A stretch of 64,000 nucleotides of DNA from UTCHB3 sp964625575 (lineage in GTDB: Bacteria > Bacteroidota > Ignavibacteria > Ignavibacteriales > Ignavibacteriaceae), in NCBI GenBank assembly GCA_964625575.1, contig CAZVBQ010000006.1, forward strand, positions 1 through 64,000, in the 5' to 3' direction. Below the pieces are notes generated by a model. It was not told where the DNA came from and searched no databases. It saw nothing but the letters and a program-made list of their open reading frames with translations. Below, piece by piece: positions 41,541-50,620 of this stretch. Positions within the stretch are counted from its first letter, which is position 1. Each line of letters begins with the position of its first letter. The translations under genes were made by a program, and so were the position numbers.

Positions 41541-41905
41541 TTGTACTCCTCGTGAATATAGTCTTCGGTGTCATATTCTGATGATGCAAGCACCAGAAGG
41601 ATGGAGTCTTCGCTGAAATTGTGCATGATGTGCCAGTCTTGAGGTTCAAGAATGAGACATTTTGAGGGACTGTCGAGAACGAAGTTCTGTTTGTGAGTGC
41701 CGTTATTGTTGTAAACTTCAACGGTACCTTTGAGGCAAATGGTGGCCTGCACCGTTTTTTTGTGGCGGTGTTTCGCGCGGGGGAGGTTTTGTTTGTTATC
41801 GTAGATGTAGTAAACCCTTTTTATTTCAAAGGGAAGCACCTTCTCGATAACAGTAAGCGAGCCTCTTTCGTCACTTTTTGTGCTAAGGTCGATAAAATAA
41901 GCCAT
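41537..41905 (-). CDS. fdtA: dTDP-4-oxo-6-deoxyglucose 3,4-ketoisomerase (FdtA/QdtA, WxcM-like cupin)
   Basis: A 122-residue single cupin domain. DERGSLTVIEKVLPFEIKRVYYIYD, AKHRHKKTVQATICLKGTVEV and LEPQDWHIMHNFSEDSILLVLASSEYD are the hallmark stretches of WxcM-like sugar isomerases; the two His of HRHK form the active site. The enzyme moves the keto group from C-4 to C-3 so that the neighbouring aminotransferase can act. Start and stop each overlap the adjoining genes by one to four bases. Which 4-epimer it makes (galacto or gluco) cannot be told here. Confidence 0.88.
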   Translation of the reverse strand: MAYFIDLSTKSDERGSLTVIEKVLPFEIKRVYYIYDNKQNLPRAKHRHKKTVQATICLKGTVEVYNNNGTHKQNFVLDSPSKCLILEPQDWHIMHNFSEDSILLVLASSEYDTEDYIHEEYK

Positions 41906-42894
41906 TAATTCCTCAGAAATGTATTCTCATCAAAAACATTATAAACGCCGGTCAGTTTGCGCATCATATAGATTGCGGGGGTGACTACCCTGAATTTGCT
42001 TTCGCGACTGCCGTTGGGGTCGAAACCCTTCCACCGGGCGGTGATCTCCTTTTTTAGACGATCCAGCGTTAAAATATACGGTTTATAGAAGATATCCAAA
42101 ACATTTTTGGTCAGCACTCTTCTGCCGAGCTCGAGCTTCCCCCCTTTGAAGAAGCGGAGGTAGTGATAATGATAGAAGATCACATCGAATTGCTGCCCGG
42201 ACGAAAGCTCTTTTCCGGTTATCTTCCCGTTCTTTTCAACAAATTCGTACTGTTGTACGTTCCATGCCGCGAGGCCTCCGCCAAGGTGTTGCATTACATG
42301 CACTCCTTCGAAGCGCTCTGTCCAGTCGTCAAGATAGAGCTGATCGCCGAATTTCCCGTCTTCGTAGCGGTCGTAACACCACTCCAGGCAGCGGTCGCGC
42401 CACCACGTCAGTGCTTTTCTTCCGCGCTCATCGTTTTTAAAGGTGACGAACTGAACGCAATACTTCCCGCTTTTCACCTCCTTGTTGTACCGGGGGCTGT
42501 AGCGGTGCTCAGTCAGGAGTATCGAATTGTCGCCCATTTCGGCAAAAATTGGTTCAGGGGATGAGTAGAAGCAGATATCGGCATCGATATAGGTGCAGTT
42601 ATCGACGTTGTATTTGTCGAGAACATAAAGCACGGTCGAAGAGGTGGAGGTCCAGCAATACTCGGCTATCGACCGGGTTGGCTTCACTTCGAGCAGTTGG
42701 GGGTCTTCGAACTCCTTAAGGCTTATCACCGTGGTGTTCTTCAGGTTCAGCTCTGTTAATATCTTGTACGATCTCTCGTCAAAAGCGAATATGAAGAGCT
42801 TGAAGTCAGGTATATGCTTCACTATCGACTCGTGGAGCGCGAGCCCGCGGGTCAGATAGTTGGAGTCGAAAAGTGTACAGAAGTTATACGTCAT
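41905..42894 (-). CDS. Glycosyltransferase-like protein (nucleotide-diphospho-sugar transferase fold)
   Basis: A 329-residue soluble protein beginning NFCTLFDSNYLTRGLALHESI, as in GT8-like enzymes. The DxD metal motif is in CTYIDADICFYS. GKFGDQLYLDDW and VMQHLGGGLAAWNVQQYEF match the acceptor-side motifs of small GT-A glycosyltransferases of LPS and glycan clusters. Its place in an operon with amino-sugar genes suggests transfer of a sugar to a surface glycan. Donor and acceptor unknown. The stop and the next start share a base (TAATG). Confidence 0.78.
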   Translation of the reverse strand: MTYNFCTLFDSNYLTRGLALHESIVKHIPDFKLFIFAFDERSYKILTELNLKNTTVISLKEFEDPQLLEVKPTRSIAEYCWTSTSSTVLYVLDKYNVDNCTYIDADICFYSSPEPIFAEMGDNSILLTEHRYSPRYNKEVKSGKYCVQFVTFKNDERGRKALTWWRDRCLEWCYDRYEDGKFGDQLYLDDWTERFEGVHVMQHLGGGLAAWNVQQYEFVEKNGKITGKELSSGQQFDVIFYHYHYLRFFKGGKLELGRRVLTKNVLDIFYKPYILTLDRLKKEITARWKGFDPNGSRESKFRVVTPAIYMMRKLTGVYNVFDENTFLRN

Positions 42895-43844
42895 TGATTG
42901 AACAGTTTTGAAAATTTCTCTTTAACAGCAGGCAGGAACTTCAGTTTCAGCAGGTCTGATTTAAGTTTGCCTTCTGAGTGCTTGATCATCTCCTCGAAGA
43001 GGGGTTCGGTGAACCGTTCCCTTCCGTGATGAGCGATGGTGAGCGAGTAGCCGTACTGTTTTTCGAGCACGGCAAATGCCCAACCGAGCAGGTGGTCACG
43101 CAGCGACATTTCATCGCTGAAATCGTTAAAATACTTCAGTTCAGCCCATCCGGGCGAGGTTTTGTGGGAGTAGTAGATAAATTTCTTCAGTCCCTCCGAA
43201 AGGTGAAGCCCCTCAACATCCGACTCTCGTAACCTATGCGAACCCTTCACCGTCATGGCACCAAGCCAGTAGGGGAGCGCGTCGAAATATTCGAAAACCT
43301 TGTAGAGCTTGTCTTCCCCCTTGTAAGAGTCGATGATGCCGGGCTCGAGTTCTACAACGAGCGCTTTCTTCTGAATATCTTCGGGAAGTGACCGGAAAAT
43401 GCTGAGGTCGATCCCCTGGGTGTCTGTTTTCAGCCAGTCGATCTTGTTTAATTTAAGGTCAGCGAGCACTTTCGGTAGAGTTGTGTTCTTCACGGTCACC
43501 TTCTTTTCGGTCTTGAACTTGGAAGCGAAAGCCCATTCTTCAAGTGCTTTGCCATCAGGCTCAAGCGTGCTCGAGCAGTAAGGCGAATTGGTCAGGTAGA
43601 AATCGGTTTTGTCCCCTTCGTTCGCGGAGACGAGGGAATTGTAGATGTAAAGTTTTTTGAACCCTTTCGACTCGTCGGAAATGTAGCCAAACTCACGGTC
43701 GTCGGCATCGAAAGCGAGGCAAACGGCATGGCGCGCGAAGGCTTTCCACTCTTTATGGATGCTTCCCGAGGCGCCGATATCGACGAGCACGGGTGGCTCC
43801 TGCTTCAGTGCCGGGAGTTCAAATATTTTATCTATCAGGTTCAT
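42891..43844 (-). CDS. FkbM-family methyltransferase
   Basis: A 317-residue protein. The SAM-binding start is VLVDIGASGSIHKEW, followed by AFDADDREF, and IDWLKTDTQGIDLSIFRSLP, the FkbM hallmark with D-x-(Q/E)-G. VELEPGIIDSYKGED closes the catalytic half. FkbM enzymes O-methylate sugars and polyketides; here the substrate is likely a glycan residue. It overlaps both neighbours by four bases. Confidence 0.82.
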   Translation of the reverse strand: MNLIDKIFELPALKQEPPVLVDIGASGSIHKEWKAFARHAVCLAFDADDREFGYISDESKGFKKLYIYNSLVSANEGDKTDFYLTNSPYCSSTLEPDGKALEEWAFASKFKTEKKVTVKNTTLPKVLADLKLNKIDWLKTDTQGIDLSIFRSLPEDIQKKALVVELEPGIIDSYKGEDKLYKVFEYFDALPYWLGAMTVKGSHRLRESDVEGLHLSEGLKKFIYYSHKTSPGWAELKYFNDFSDEMSLRDHLLGWAFAVLEKQYGYSLTIAHHGRERFTEPLFEEMIKHSEGKLKSDLLKLKFLPAVKEKFSKLFNQ

Positions 43845-44515
43845 GCTGTTTTTCTCAATAAAAATACGGGTAACAGGCAGAAAAGGTTCGGAAACATCCC
43901 GGTAAGGGTGTCTTTCATGCTGCCTCCGGGCCAGACGGTTGAGAATTTCTCTATCTCAAGTCCACCGGTGTGATCGACAAGCTCCTTGAAGTCGGCGATC
44001 GAAAGTTGATGAATATGCCCCGTCGAGTACCACGAATAGCCGAAAAGCACCGGTTTGGGCATTCTACCCTTCATTAAATGATCGATCCTGTTCCTGTAAA
44101 AGCCGAAATTGGGGAACGATATTATCTGTTTTTTAGCGATCCTTTTCATCTCCCGCAGGAGCACTTCGGGGTACATCACCATCTGGATGGTCACGTTGCA
44201 TACGGCGTAGTCAAACTCGTTATCCCTGAAGGGGAGTGGTTCATCGATCCTGCCAAGCCGGGCATCAATTCCCTTTTTCTGTGACATTTCAACTCCTGAC
44301 TCCGAAATTTCAACACCCACCGCGCGGCTGCACTTCCCCTTTTGCATCAGCATCTGAAGGAGGGAGCCGTTTCCGCAGCCGAGATCGATCACGGAAGGGG
44401 TGCCCTCGATGAAGCTTTCGATCACCGCGTACTCTTTCCGCTCCTCGGATTCCACTTCCGAGTAGTCGTAGTTGCGGTTGTCGTTGTGTTCAGGGCTGTT
44501 AATGTCTTTTGGCAT
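43841..44515 (-). CDS. MetW-like SAM-dependent methyltransferase
   Basis: A 224-residue protein with class I motif SVIDLGCGNGSLLQMLMQKG, acidic EIS after motif II, FDYAVCNVTIQMV and the MetW-like IISFPNFGFYRNRIDHLMKGRMP, then GYSWYSTGHIHQLSIADF. In its usual setting MetW pairs with MetX in methionine synthesis; no metX is near, and this copy leads a glycan operon, so a role in sugar or lipid modification is more likely. It is the first gene of the minus-strand operon 44515 to 39937. Confidence 0.8.
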   Translation of the reverse strand: MPKDINSPEHNDNRNYDYSEVESEERKEYAVIESFIEGTPSVIDLGCGNGSLLQMLMQKGKCSRAVGVEISESGVEMSQKKGIDARLGRIDEPLPFRDNEFDYAVCNVTIQMVMYPEVLLREMKRIAKKQIISFPNFGFYRNRIDHLMKGRMPKPVLFGYSWYSTGHIHQLSIADFKELVDHTGGLEIEKFSTVWPGGSMKDTLTGMFPNLFCLLPVFLLRKTA

Positions 44516-44605
44516 CAGGAAATAAGTTATTTAAATCACCAAATTTAAGAAGATCGGAGGAGATACCGTGGAAAACGGTGTGTATCTCCCCCTTAAAGTT
44601 GAAAT

Positions 44606-45340
44606 TTACATCTTTTTATGGAGCTGTACAGGCACTGTCTTCTTCGAACGGAGCTTAAGATTCAGCATCTCCACGAAGATCGAGAAAGCCATCGAGAAAT
44701 AGATGTAGCCTTTCGGGATGTGGTAGTCGAACCCGTCAGCGATCAGTGTAAAACCTATCATTAAAAGGAATGAAAGTGCCAGCATCTTTACCGTCGGGTG
44801 TTTATCGACGAATTTGCTTACCGGTCCGGCAAATATCAGCATGAAGATAACCGAAATGATCACGGCTGTTATCATGATCTCTATCCGGGAGACGATACCC
44901 ACGGCTGTGATGATTGAATCAAGAGAGAAAACGATATCGAGTAACAGGATCTGGACTATTGTACCGGCAAAAGATCTGGCTGCAACGCCGGTCGCGGAGT
45001 GGTCTTCTCCTTCAAGTTTATCGTGTATCTCGAAGGTGCTTTTACCGAGGAGAAAGAGACCTCCGATTATGAGGATCAGATCGCGACCGCTTATCTCGTT
45101 CGACATCACTATGAAGAGGGGAGCTGTCAGCTTCATTATCCATGTGATCGAAAGGAGCAGGAGGAGCCGGGTGAACATCGCAAGTATAAGCCCGGTGTTG
45201 CGTGCTTTTGCCTGCTGATCAGCAGGGAGTTTTCCTGCCAGGATGGAGATAAAGATGATATTGTCGATTCCGAGCACTACTTCGAGTGCTACAAGGGTGG
45301 CGAGCGCTACCAGCGCTTCGGGGTTAAGAAGCCATTCCAA
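44606..45340 (-). CDS. TerC-family integral membrane protein
   Basis: A 244-residue protein with about seven spans. EVVLGIDNIIFISILAGKLP and LLDIVFSLDSIITAVGI carry the twin (G/S)-(I/L)-D-(N/S) acidic motifs of the TerC family, known from manganese export and tellurite resistance. It stands alone, 90 bases from the sugar operon. I looked for a yybP-ykoY manganese riboswitch in the 78 bases upstream and saw none. Confidence 0.92.
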   Translation of the reverse strand: MEWLLNPEALVALATLVALEVVLGIDNIIFISILAGKLPADQQAKARNTGLILAMFTRLLLLLSITWIMKLTAPLFIVMSNEISGRDLILIIGGLFLLGKSTFEIHDKLEGEDHSATGVAARSFAGTIVQILLLDIVFSLDSIITAVGIVSRIEIMITAVIISVIFMLIFAGPVSKFVDKHPTVKMLALSFLLMIGFTLIADGFDYHIPKGYIYFSMAFSIFVEMLNLKLRSKKTVPVQLHKKM

Positions 45341-45490
45341 TGGATCTTTCCTTCCTTTTTATACAAATATCTGAAATTACACGCGCCAAAAATATGAAAA
45401 TTTGAGTTAACAGGGGAAGTGGTTCTTCCCCCGCAAAGTGGTGATTATTCATTAGGTTTGGAAAGAAATATTTTACTTTTAGGAAGCATC

Positions 45491-47821
45491 GTGAAAAACC
45501 TCATACCTTTATTTATACTGTTGGCTTTTACCCTTCACGCGCAAACTGACGATAGCTGGAAGGTCTTCGATGACAACCAGGTGGGGAGGGTGGATATAAC
45601 GATCGACACCGCTTATCTCTCGTGGATCTACGCTCACCCGGAGAGTGACAGCGAATTTGTCGCGACGATGAGATTCAGGAACCGCTGGTTCGATGAGACG
45701 GTTGACTCGGTCGGTTTCAGGCTTAGGGGCAACACTTCCCGCCAGGCGCAGAAAAAATCGTTCAAAGTGGCGATCAACAGCTTTTTCAGCGGGAGACAGT
45801 TCCACGGAGTGGAGAAACTTAATCTTAACGGCGAGCACAACGACCCCTCAATAGCGCGCACCAAGATAAGTTTCGATCTATTCGGGAAGACCGGGCTGAT
45901 TGCTTCCCGCGCGAGCCACACGGAAGTTTACATTAACGGCAGGTACTACGGGCTGTATATAAATGTAGAACATGTCGATGAGGAATTTCTGAAGAAGAGA
46001 TATGCCGACGACTCCGGTAATCTCTGGAAGTGTCTCTGGCCCGCTGATCTTCAGTACCTCGGTGAAAATCCAACCTCTTACATTACTTTAGGAGGTGGCA
46101 GACCCGCTTATGAACTCTCGACCAATGAAGCGGGGATGGATTTCTCGAAGCTTATACGGCTCACAAGAATACTGAACAACACTTCGATTGCGGCACTTCC
46201 CGACTCGCTTGAAACCACGCTTGACGTTACAAGCGTTATGAAGTATTTCGCGATGAACATTTTCACGGGGCAGTGGGACGATTACTGGTCGAACATGAAC
46301 AATTATTACCTCTACCATGAGCCGGCGGCAGGGGTGATACATATTATCCCTTACGATTACGACAATACCTTCGGCATCGACTGGTTCAATACCGACTGGT
46401 CCGCGGCGAACCCGTATAATTTCCCAAAGATCAATAACGGACCGCGCCCCCTCGCCGAAAAATTGATGCAAGTGCCGCAGTACCGTAACCTCTATACAAG
46501 AATGCTGAGATTTTATCGTGACCGTGTTTACGCGCTTCCGCTGCAAACCTCGAGGCTCGATAACATCCGCGACATGATCACCGCTTTCGCGATCCCCGAC
46601 ACTTTCAGAACGAAGGATTACGGCTTTACTTTCAACCATTTTCTTAACTCTTTTTCCACCTCCTTCAACTTTCTGCACGTTAAGAAGGGATTGAAGCAGT
46701 TCATTTTTGCGCGTGCCAACTCGCTCGGCTCGCAGTTAAGTGATCTTTCCGCCCCGCCGATGGCATATAATTATGAAGTGGTGCCGGCAAACCCCTCACC
46801 GGAAGACACCGTTGAAGTGAAGGTCTCGGCATTTTCAGCAAAAGGTTTGCGCGGCGTGACGGCAGTGTTCACCAACACCGTCTCCGGTGATTCAATTTCC
46901 CTTCCGATGACATGGTCGCCGGTACCCGGCACGCAACTTCTGGAAGAAAATGACCTTTACACAGTAAAGCTCCCCCCATTGGGACCCAACGCCCGGTATA
47001 AAGTAAAATTCAGAATGACCGATAGTCTTAACGCGACCGCGGAGTACCCCCGCTCGAGGAAGATCGAGATAAAGACCCCGGCTGTCGCGGTTAACGGCGT
47101 GAAGATCAATGAATTTCTTGCCGATAACACCCTGATACCCGACACCACCGGTGAATTCGACGACTACCTTGAGCTGTACAATTCATCCACCCAACCCGTC
47201 ACACTGACCGGGATGTACCTGACCGACAATAGTACTGCCCTCACGAAGTGGCGTTTCGATCAGCCCGGGCTTGTCCTCCAGCCGGGCGCGTTCCTCGTTG
47301 TGTGGTGCGATGAAGACATCACAGATCCCGGGCTGCACACTAATTTTAAGTTGAGCAAGTCCGGTGAGGAGATATTCCTGACCGCCCCGGATGGCGTCAC
47401 GGTTCTTGATTCGATAATCTTCGGTCAGCAGACCACGAACGTGTCTTATGGCAGGTTACCGGATGGAGGCCCCGTTTGGGCTTCACTTCCTCCGACCCCC
47501 GGATACACGAACGTCCCCGTTTCGGTTGAAGAGGAGACACTTCCCGCGGGTTACACCCTCGGGAGGAACTACCCGAACCCATTCTCAGGGACGGATGGCA
47601 GCACCACTTCGGTTGATTACTCCGTAAAAGATGAGGGAGTGCTCTCACTTAAGGTTTACAATTCGCTTGGTGAGGAAGTGGCGGTTCTTGCCGAAGGCTT
47701 CACCTTGCCGGGCAGATACACCGCGCGGTTCAGTCCGCGTGATCTTCCTTCGGGGGTCTATTTCCTCCGGATGGAGATAAACGGTTACTTCCAAACCATT
47801 AAAATGACTTTTCTGAGGTGA
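45491..47821 (+). CDS. Secreted CotH-kinase-family protein with lamin-tail domain and type IX sorting signal
   Basis: About 776 residues. The GTG at 45491 is preferred to an earlier in-frame GTG at 45419 because AGGA precedes it and a signal peptide follows at once (KNLIPLFILLAFTLHA). Residues ~25-400 form a CotH domain: GFRLRGNTSRQAQKKSFKVAI, LNLNGEHNDPSIARTKISFDL, INVEHVDEEFLKKRY and IIPYDYDNTFGIDWF, the last with the catalytic-type D-x-D. A lamin-tail domain (about 540-660, VKINEFLADNTLIPDTTGEF) and a type IX sorting tail (LGRNYPNPFSGTDG to SGVYFLRMEING) follow. CotH proteins phosphorylate spore-coat proteins in Bacillus; the role in secreted FCB proteins is unknown. Confidence 0.87.
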   Translation: MKNLIPLFILLAFTLHAQTDDSWKVFDDNQVGRVDITIDTAYLSWIYAHPESDSEFVATMRFRNRWFDETVDSVGFRLRGNTSRQAQKKSFKVAINSFFSGRQFHGVEKLNLNGEHNDPSIARTKISFDLFGKTGLIASRASHTEVYINGRYYGLYINVEHVDEEFLKKRYADDSGNLWKCLWPADLQYLGENPTSYITLGGGRPAYELSTNEAGMDFSKLIRLTRILNNTSIAALPDSLETTLDVTSVMKYFAMNIFTGQWDDYWSNMNNYYLYHEPAAGVIHIIPYDYDNTFGIDWFNTDWSAANPYNFPKINNGPRPLAEKLMQVPQYRNLYTRMLRFYRDRVYALPLQTSRLDNIRDMITAFAIPDTFRTKDYGFTFNHFLNSFSTSFNFLHVKKGLKQFIFARANSLGSQLSDLSAPPMAYNYEVVPANPSPEDTVEVKVSAFSAKGLRGVTAVFTNTVSGDSISLPMTWSPVPGTQLLEENDLYTVKLPPLGPNARYKVKFRMTDSLNATAEYPRSRKIEIKTPAVAVNGVKINEFLADNTLIPDTTGEFDDYLELYNSSTQPVTLTGMYLTDNSTALTKWRFDQPGLVLQPGAFLVVWCDEDITDPGLHTNFKLSKSGEEIFLTAPDGVTVLDSIIFGQQTTNVSYGRLPDGGPVWASLPPTPGYTNVPVSVEEETLPAGYTLGRNYPNPFSGTDGSTTSVDYSVKDEGVLSLKVYNSLGEEVAVLAEGFTLPGRYTARFSPRDLPSGVYFLRMEINGYFQTIKMTFLR

Positions 47822-47822
47822 T

Positions 47823-50153
47823 ATGAAGAAAACCATTCAGCTTTTCCTTTTCGTACTTTTTACCCTCCCCCTTTTCGCGCAGGCTCCTGAACTGAAAGTG
47901 GAGCTGAAGAACACATCGCAGGTTTACTCGGTGGCGGTCTCTCCTGACGGGAAGTGGATGGCAACGGGCACCACCGGCAAAGTGTTCCTCTGGGATCTCG
48001 ACGCGGGGAAGATGGTCAGATCGCTGAAAGGGTTGGTTTATCCCGTTTTCGCGATCGCGTTTACTACCGATTCGCGATCGCTCCTTCTTGGAATGGGAGA
48101 CAATAACGTTCAGCAGTGGGACGTTGAGACCTTCACCAAGACTGCCACTTTCTTCGGTCACTCAGCGATGCTGAAAGACCTGAAAGTGTCACCCAACGGC
48201 AAATATTTTGTCTCGCTCGATCAAAAGAACAAGGTGATTCTGTGGGATCTCGCAAAAGGAAAAGCCCTCAGGGAGTATGAAATTCAGTCGGCCCTCGTGC
48301 ACACAGTCGATTTCTCCCCATCGGGGAAGGAGATAATTGTCGGCAAAATGGAGGGTACAATTCCTTTGCTCGATCTCGCGACCGGTAAACCGGTGAAAGA
48401 AATTAACACCAGGAAATTCAACAGTGATGATTTTGTGCCGGGAATGAGCACCGACAGCATCACCATGCTCGCTGCACGTGACTACTCGATGGGTAACCTT
48501 GTGATCCCTTCAACCGGCAAAATTGTCGGGTTTCACGGTAATCTTATAACTTACTGGGATATCGGCTCGGGAGCGATGAACAATTTCATGAAGTTTGAAT
48601 TTTCACCCGCGAAAGGTGCCGCGACACCCGACGGGAAAAGGGTGGCGCTCCGTTCGGGGAAGACTTTCAGGCTTCTCGATGCTGAAAAATGGAAGATACT
48701 CGACACTTCGGATATCACCCCCGCCGATTTCAATCCGGTCGCGGTTGATCCATTCGGTAGATATTTCGTAACGGGTGAGGTGGATGGCAGCGTGAATTTC
48801 ATAGAATCAGCCACGGGGAAGAGGGCAATGACCCTTTATGCCTTTGACACCACCGATTGGGCGGTTGTAACCCCCGACGGATACTTCGACGCTTCCCTTG
48901 GCGCGATGGGTCTGCTATATTATGTGGACGGACTTGATATCATACCGCTTGAAGCATTTTTCGAGAAGGCGTATTCACCCTCGTTATACCGTTCAGTGGT
49001 AGAGGGGAAGAAAGTCGGCACCACTTCCCCCGGAGAGGATGCAAACACAAGAATGGCCAGTTTACCCCCTTCGGTGGCGATCTATTCACCAAATGACGCT
49101 CAAATTTCAAAAGAACTTGAAGAAACTCTCACCATGACCGTGACCGATGAAGGGGGCGGCATCGATGAGATCCGCCTTTACCAGAACGGCAAATTGATCG
49201 ACGTAAAATATTACAAGGAGCGTGTGCCAAAAGCAGGGAACAAGATAACCCTCAACTTCACCGCTCAGATGGTCTCGGGAAATAATATCTTCAAGGCAAC
49301 TGCTTTTAGCAAAGGGCGCCTTGAAGGGAAGTCGAAACCGGTGGTCATCCGGTACAGCGCTCCGAAACCGGCTTCCACGCTTTACGTGATCGCCACCGGC
49401 GTTGACAAGTACGAGAACAGCAAATACGACCTGAACTTCGCTAAAGCCGACGCGGAAGCCTTGTCGAAAACGCTTCAGAACACAAAAAGCACGCTGTTCA
49501 AGGAAGTGAAGGTCAAACTCCTCTACGATGCCGATGCCACTATCGCGAAGGTACGCAAGGCATTCAGTGAAGTGGCTGACTCCGCCAAGCCGGAAGACAC
49601 ATTCGTCTTTTACTTCTCGGGCCATGGCGCCTCGGATGAAGACGCCGACGGGAACATGACCGACTTTTTCTTCATTCTTCACGAAGTGCAGCAGATATAC
49701 GGCAATCCATCCGCCCGCGATCCTTACTCCCTCTCGGGTAAGGAGCTGAAAGAGTGGTCGCTAAAGATAAAAGCACAGAAACAGCTTATCCTAATAGATG
49801 CTTGCCAGTCGGGGCAGGCACTTGAGAACTTCGCGATGCGCGGTCCCCAGACAGAGAAGGCGATAATTGATCTCTCAAAAAGCAGGGGGCTATACATAAT
49901 GGCTGCCTCGGAGGCGGATCAGACGGCAAAGGAGGTGCGCGACCTCGGGCACGGCGTGTTCACATGGTCGATCATCGAAGGGCTTAAGTGTAACGCCGAC
50001 TTCTTTGAGAAAGACGGCATAATCAACGTGAAAGAGCTTAACCTTTACGTGAACAAAAAAGTAAAAGAGACCGCCCGGAAGTATAATCTGACCCCGCAGC
50101 GCCCTGTAAGCTGGGAATATATGAACGATTTCCCCGTGAAAGTTTGCGAATGA
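47823..50153 (+). CDS. Exported WD40-repeat caspase-family (C14) protein
   Basis: A 776-residue protein with signal peptide KKTIQLFLFVLFTLPLFAQ. Residues ~30-340 hold WD40 blades (VAVSPDGKWMATGTTGKVFLWDL, VILWDLAKGKALREY). An Ig-like segment (about 420-520) follows. A caspase-like p20 domain starts at STLYVIATGVDKY near 520. The catalytic dyad is intact: His601 in FYFSGHGASD and Cys661 in LIDACQSGQA. WD40-caspase fusions are usually cytosolic sensors; an export signal puts this one outside the cytoplasm. It starts one base after the CotH stop, so the two are likely co-expressed. Substrate and trigger are unknown. Confidence 0.88.
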   Translation: MKKTIQLFLFVLFTLPLFAQAPELKVELKNTSQVYSVAVSPDGKWMATGTTGKVFLWDLDAGKMVRSLKGLVYPVFAIAFTTDSRSLLLGMGDNNVQQWDVETFTKTATFFGHSAMLKDLKVSPNGKYFVSLDQKNKVILWDLAKGKALREYEIQSALVHTVDFSPSGKEIIVGKMEGTIPLLDLATGKPVKEINTRKFNSDDFVPGMSTDSITMLAARDYSMGNLVIPSTGKIVGFHGNLITYWDIGSGAMNNFMKFEFSPAKGAATPDGKRVALRSGKTFRLLDAEKWKILDTSDITPADFNPVAVDPFGRYFVTGEVDGSVNFIESATGKRAMTLYAFDTTDWAVVTPDGYFDASLGAMGLLYYVDGLDIIPLEAFFEKAYSPSLYRSVVEGKKVGTTSPGEDANTRMASLPPSVAIYSPNDAQISKELEETLTMTVTDEGGGIDEIRLYQNGKLIDVKYYKERVPKAGNKITLNFTAQMVSGNNIFKATAFSKGRLEGKSKPVVIRYSAPKPASTLYVIATGVDKYENSKYDLNFAKADAEALSKTLQNTKSTLFKEVKVKLLYDADATIAKVRKAFSEVADSAKPEDTFVFYFSGHGASDEDADGNMTDFFFILHEVQQIYGNPSARDPYSLSGKELKEWSLKIKAQKQLILIDACQSGQALENFAMRGPQTEKAIIDLSKSRGLYIMAASEADQTAKEVRDLGHGVFTWSIIEGLKCNADFFEKDGIINVKELNLYVNKKVKETARKYNLTPQRPVSWEYMNDFPVKVCE

Positions 50154-50221
50154 AAGAAAATATTTTGTCAGACGTATGTAATTCATTATTTTTGTAGTCT
50201 TGATAATTGGAGAAGTAACAA

Positions 50222-50386
50222 ATGGCTAAAACACAGACCTTCGGCGACAAGGCTAAAGGAAAGAAAAAAGATCCGTACACCTCGGTTAAGGTTATCAAGT
50301 CAGTGAAAACTGACAAAGGTTCATTCAAGTTCAACGAGAAATTCGTTAAGCTTGATGACATGGCCAAAGTGACGGATATAAAATAA
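50222..50386 (+). CDS. Small Lys-rich protein (54 residues)
   Basis: An ATG with GGAG nine bases upstream opens a 54-codon frame: AKTQTFGDKAKGKKKDPYTS, then a beta-like VKVIKSVKTDKGSFKFNEKF and VKLDDMAKVTDIK. About one residue in four is Lys and the predicted pI is high, suggesting contact with nucleic acid or ribosomes. The good ribosome site and the terminator seven bases after the stop codon support a real gene. No family recognised with certainty. Confidence 0.72.
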   Translation: MAKTQTFGDKAKGKKKDPYTSVKVIKSVKTDKGSFKFNEKFVKLDDMAKVTDIK

Positions 50387-50392
50387 GTTTTG

Positions 50393-50422
50393 AAAGCGTC
50401 TCATCACGGGGCGCTTTTTTTT
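50393..50422 (+). terminator. Intrinsic terminator after the small Lys-rich gene
   Basis: AAAGCGTC (50393-50400) pairs with GGCGCTTT (50410-50417, one G-T pair), followed by an uninterrupted T-run to 50422. Confidence 0.85.
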
Positions 50423-50620
50423 GAACTTACCCCCTTTTCCATATCGTTTCTTTTCATAAATTGCACCTCTATAAATGATCGTTTAACCGTCAGTCTCTTT
50501 GAGCGCTCATCATCAACATATGCCGCTCGTCACACGACAGGAAACTCCCCGGAACTTGTTACCCTGCCGTAAGTAGAATCACTAAACGATTTCAATTTTA
50601 ATAAACCGGAGACACCCAAA

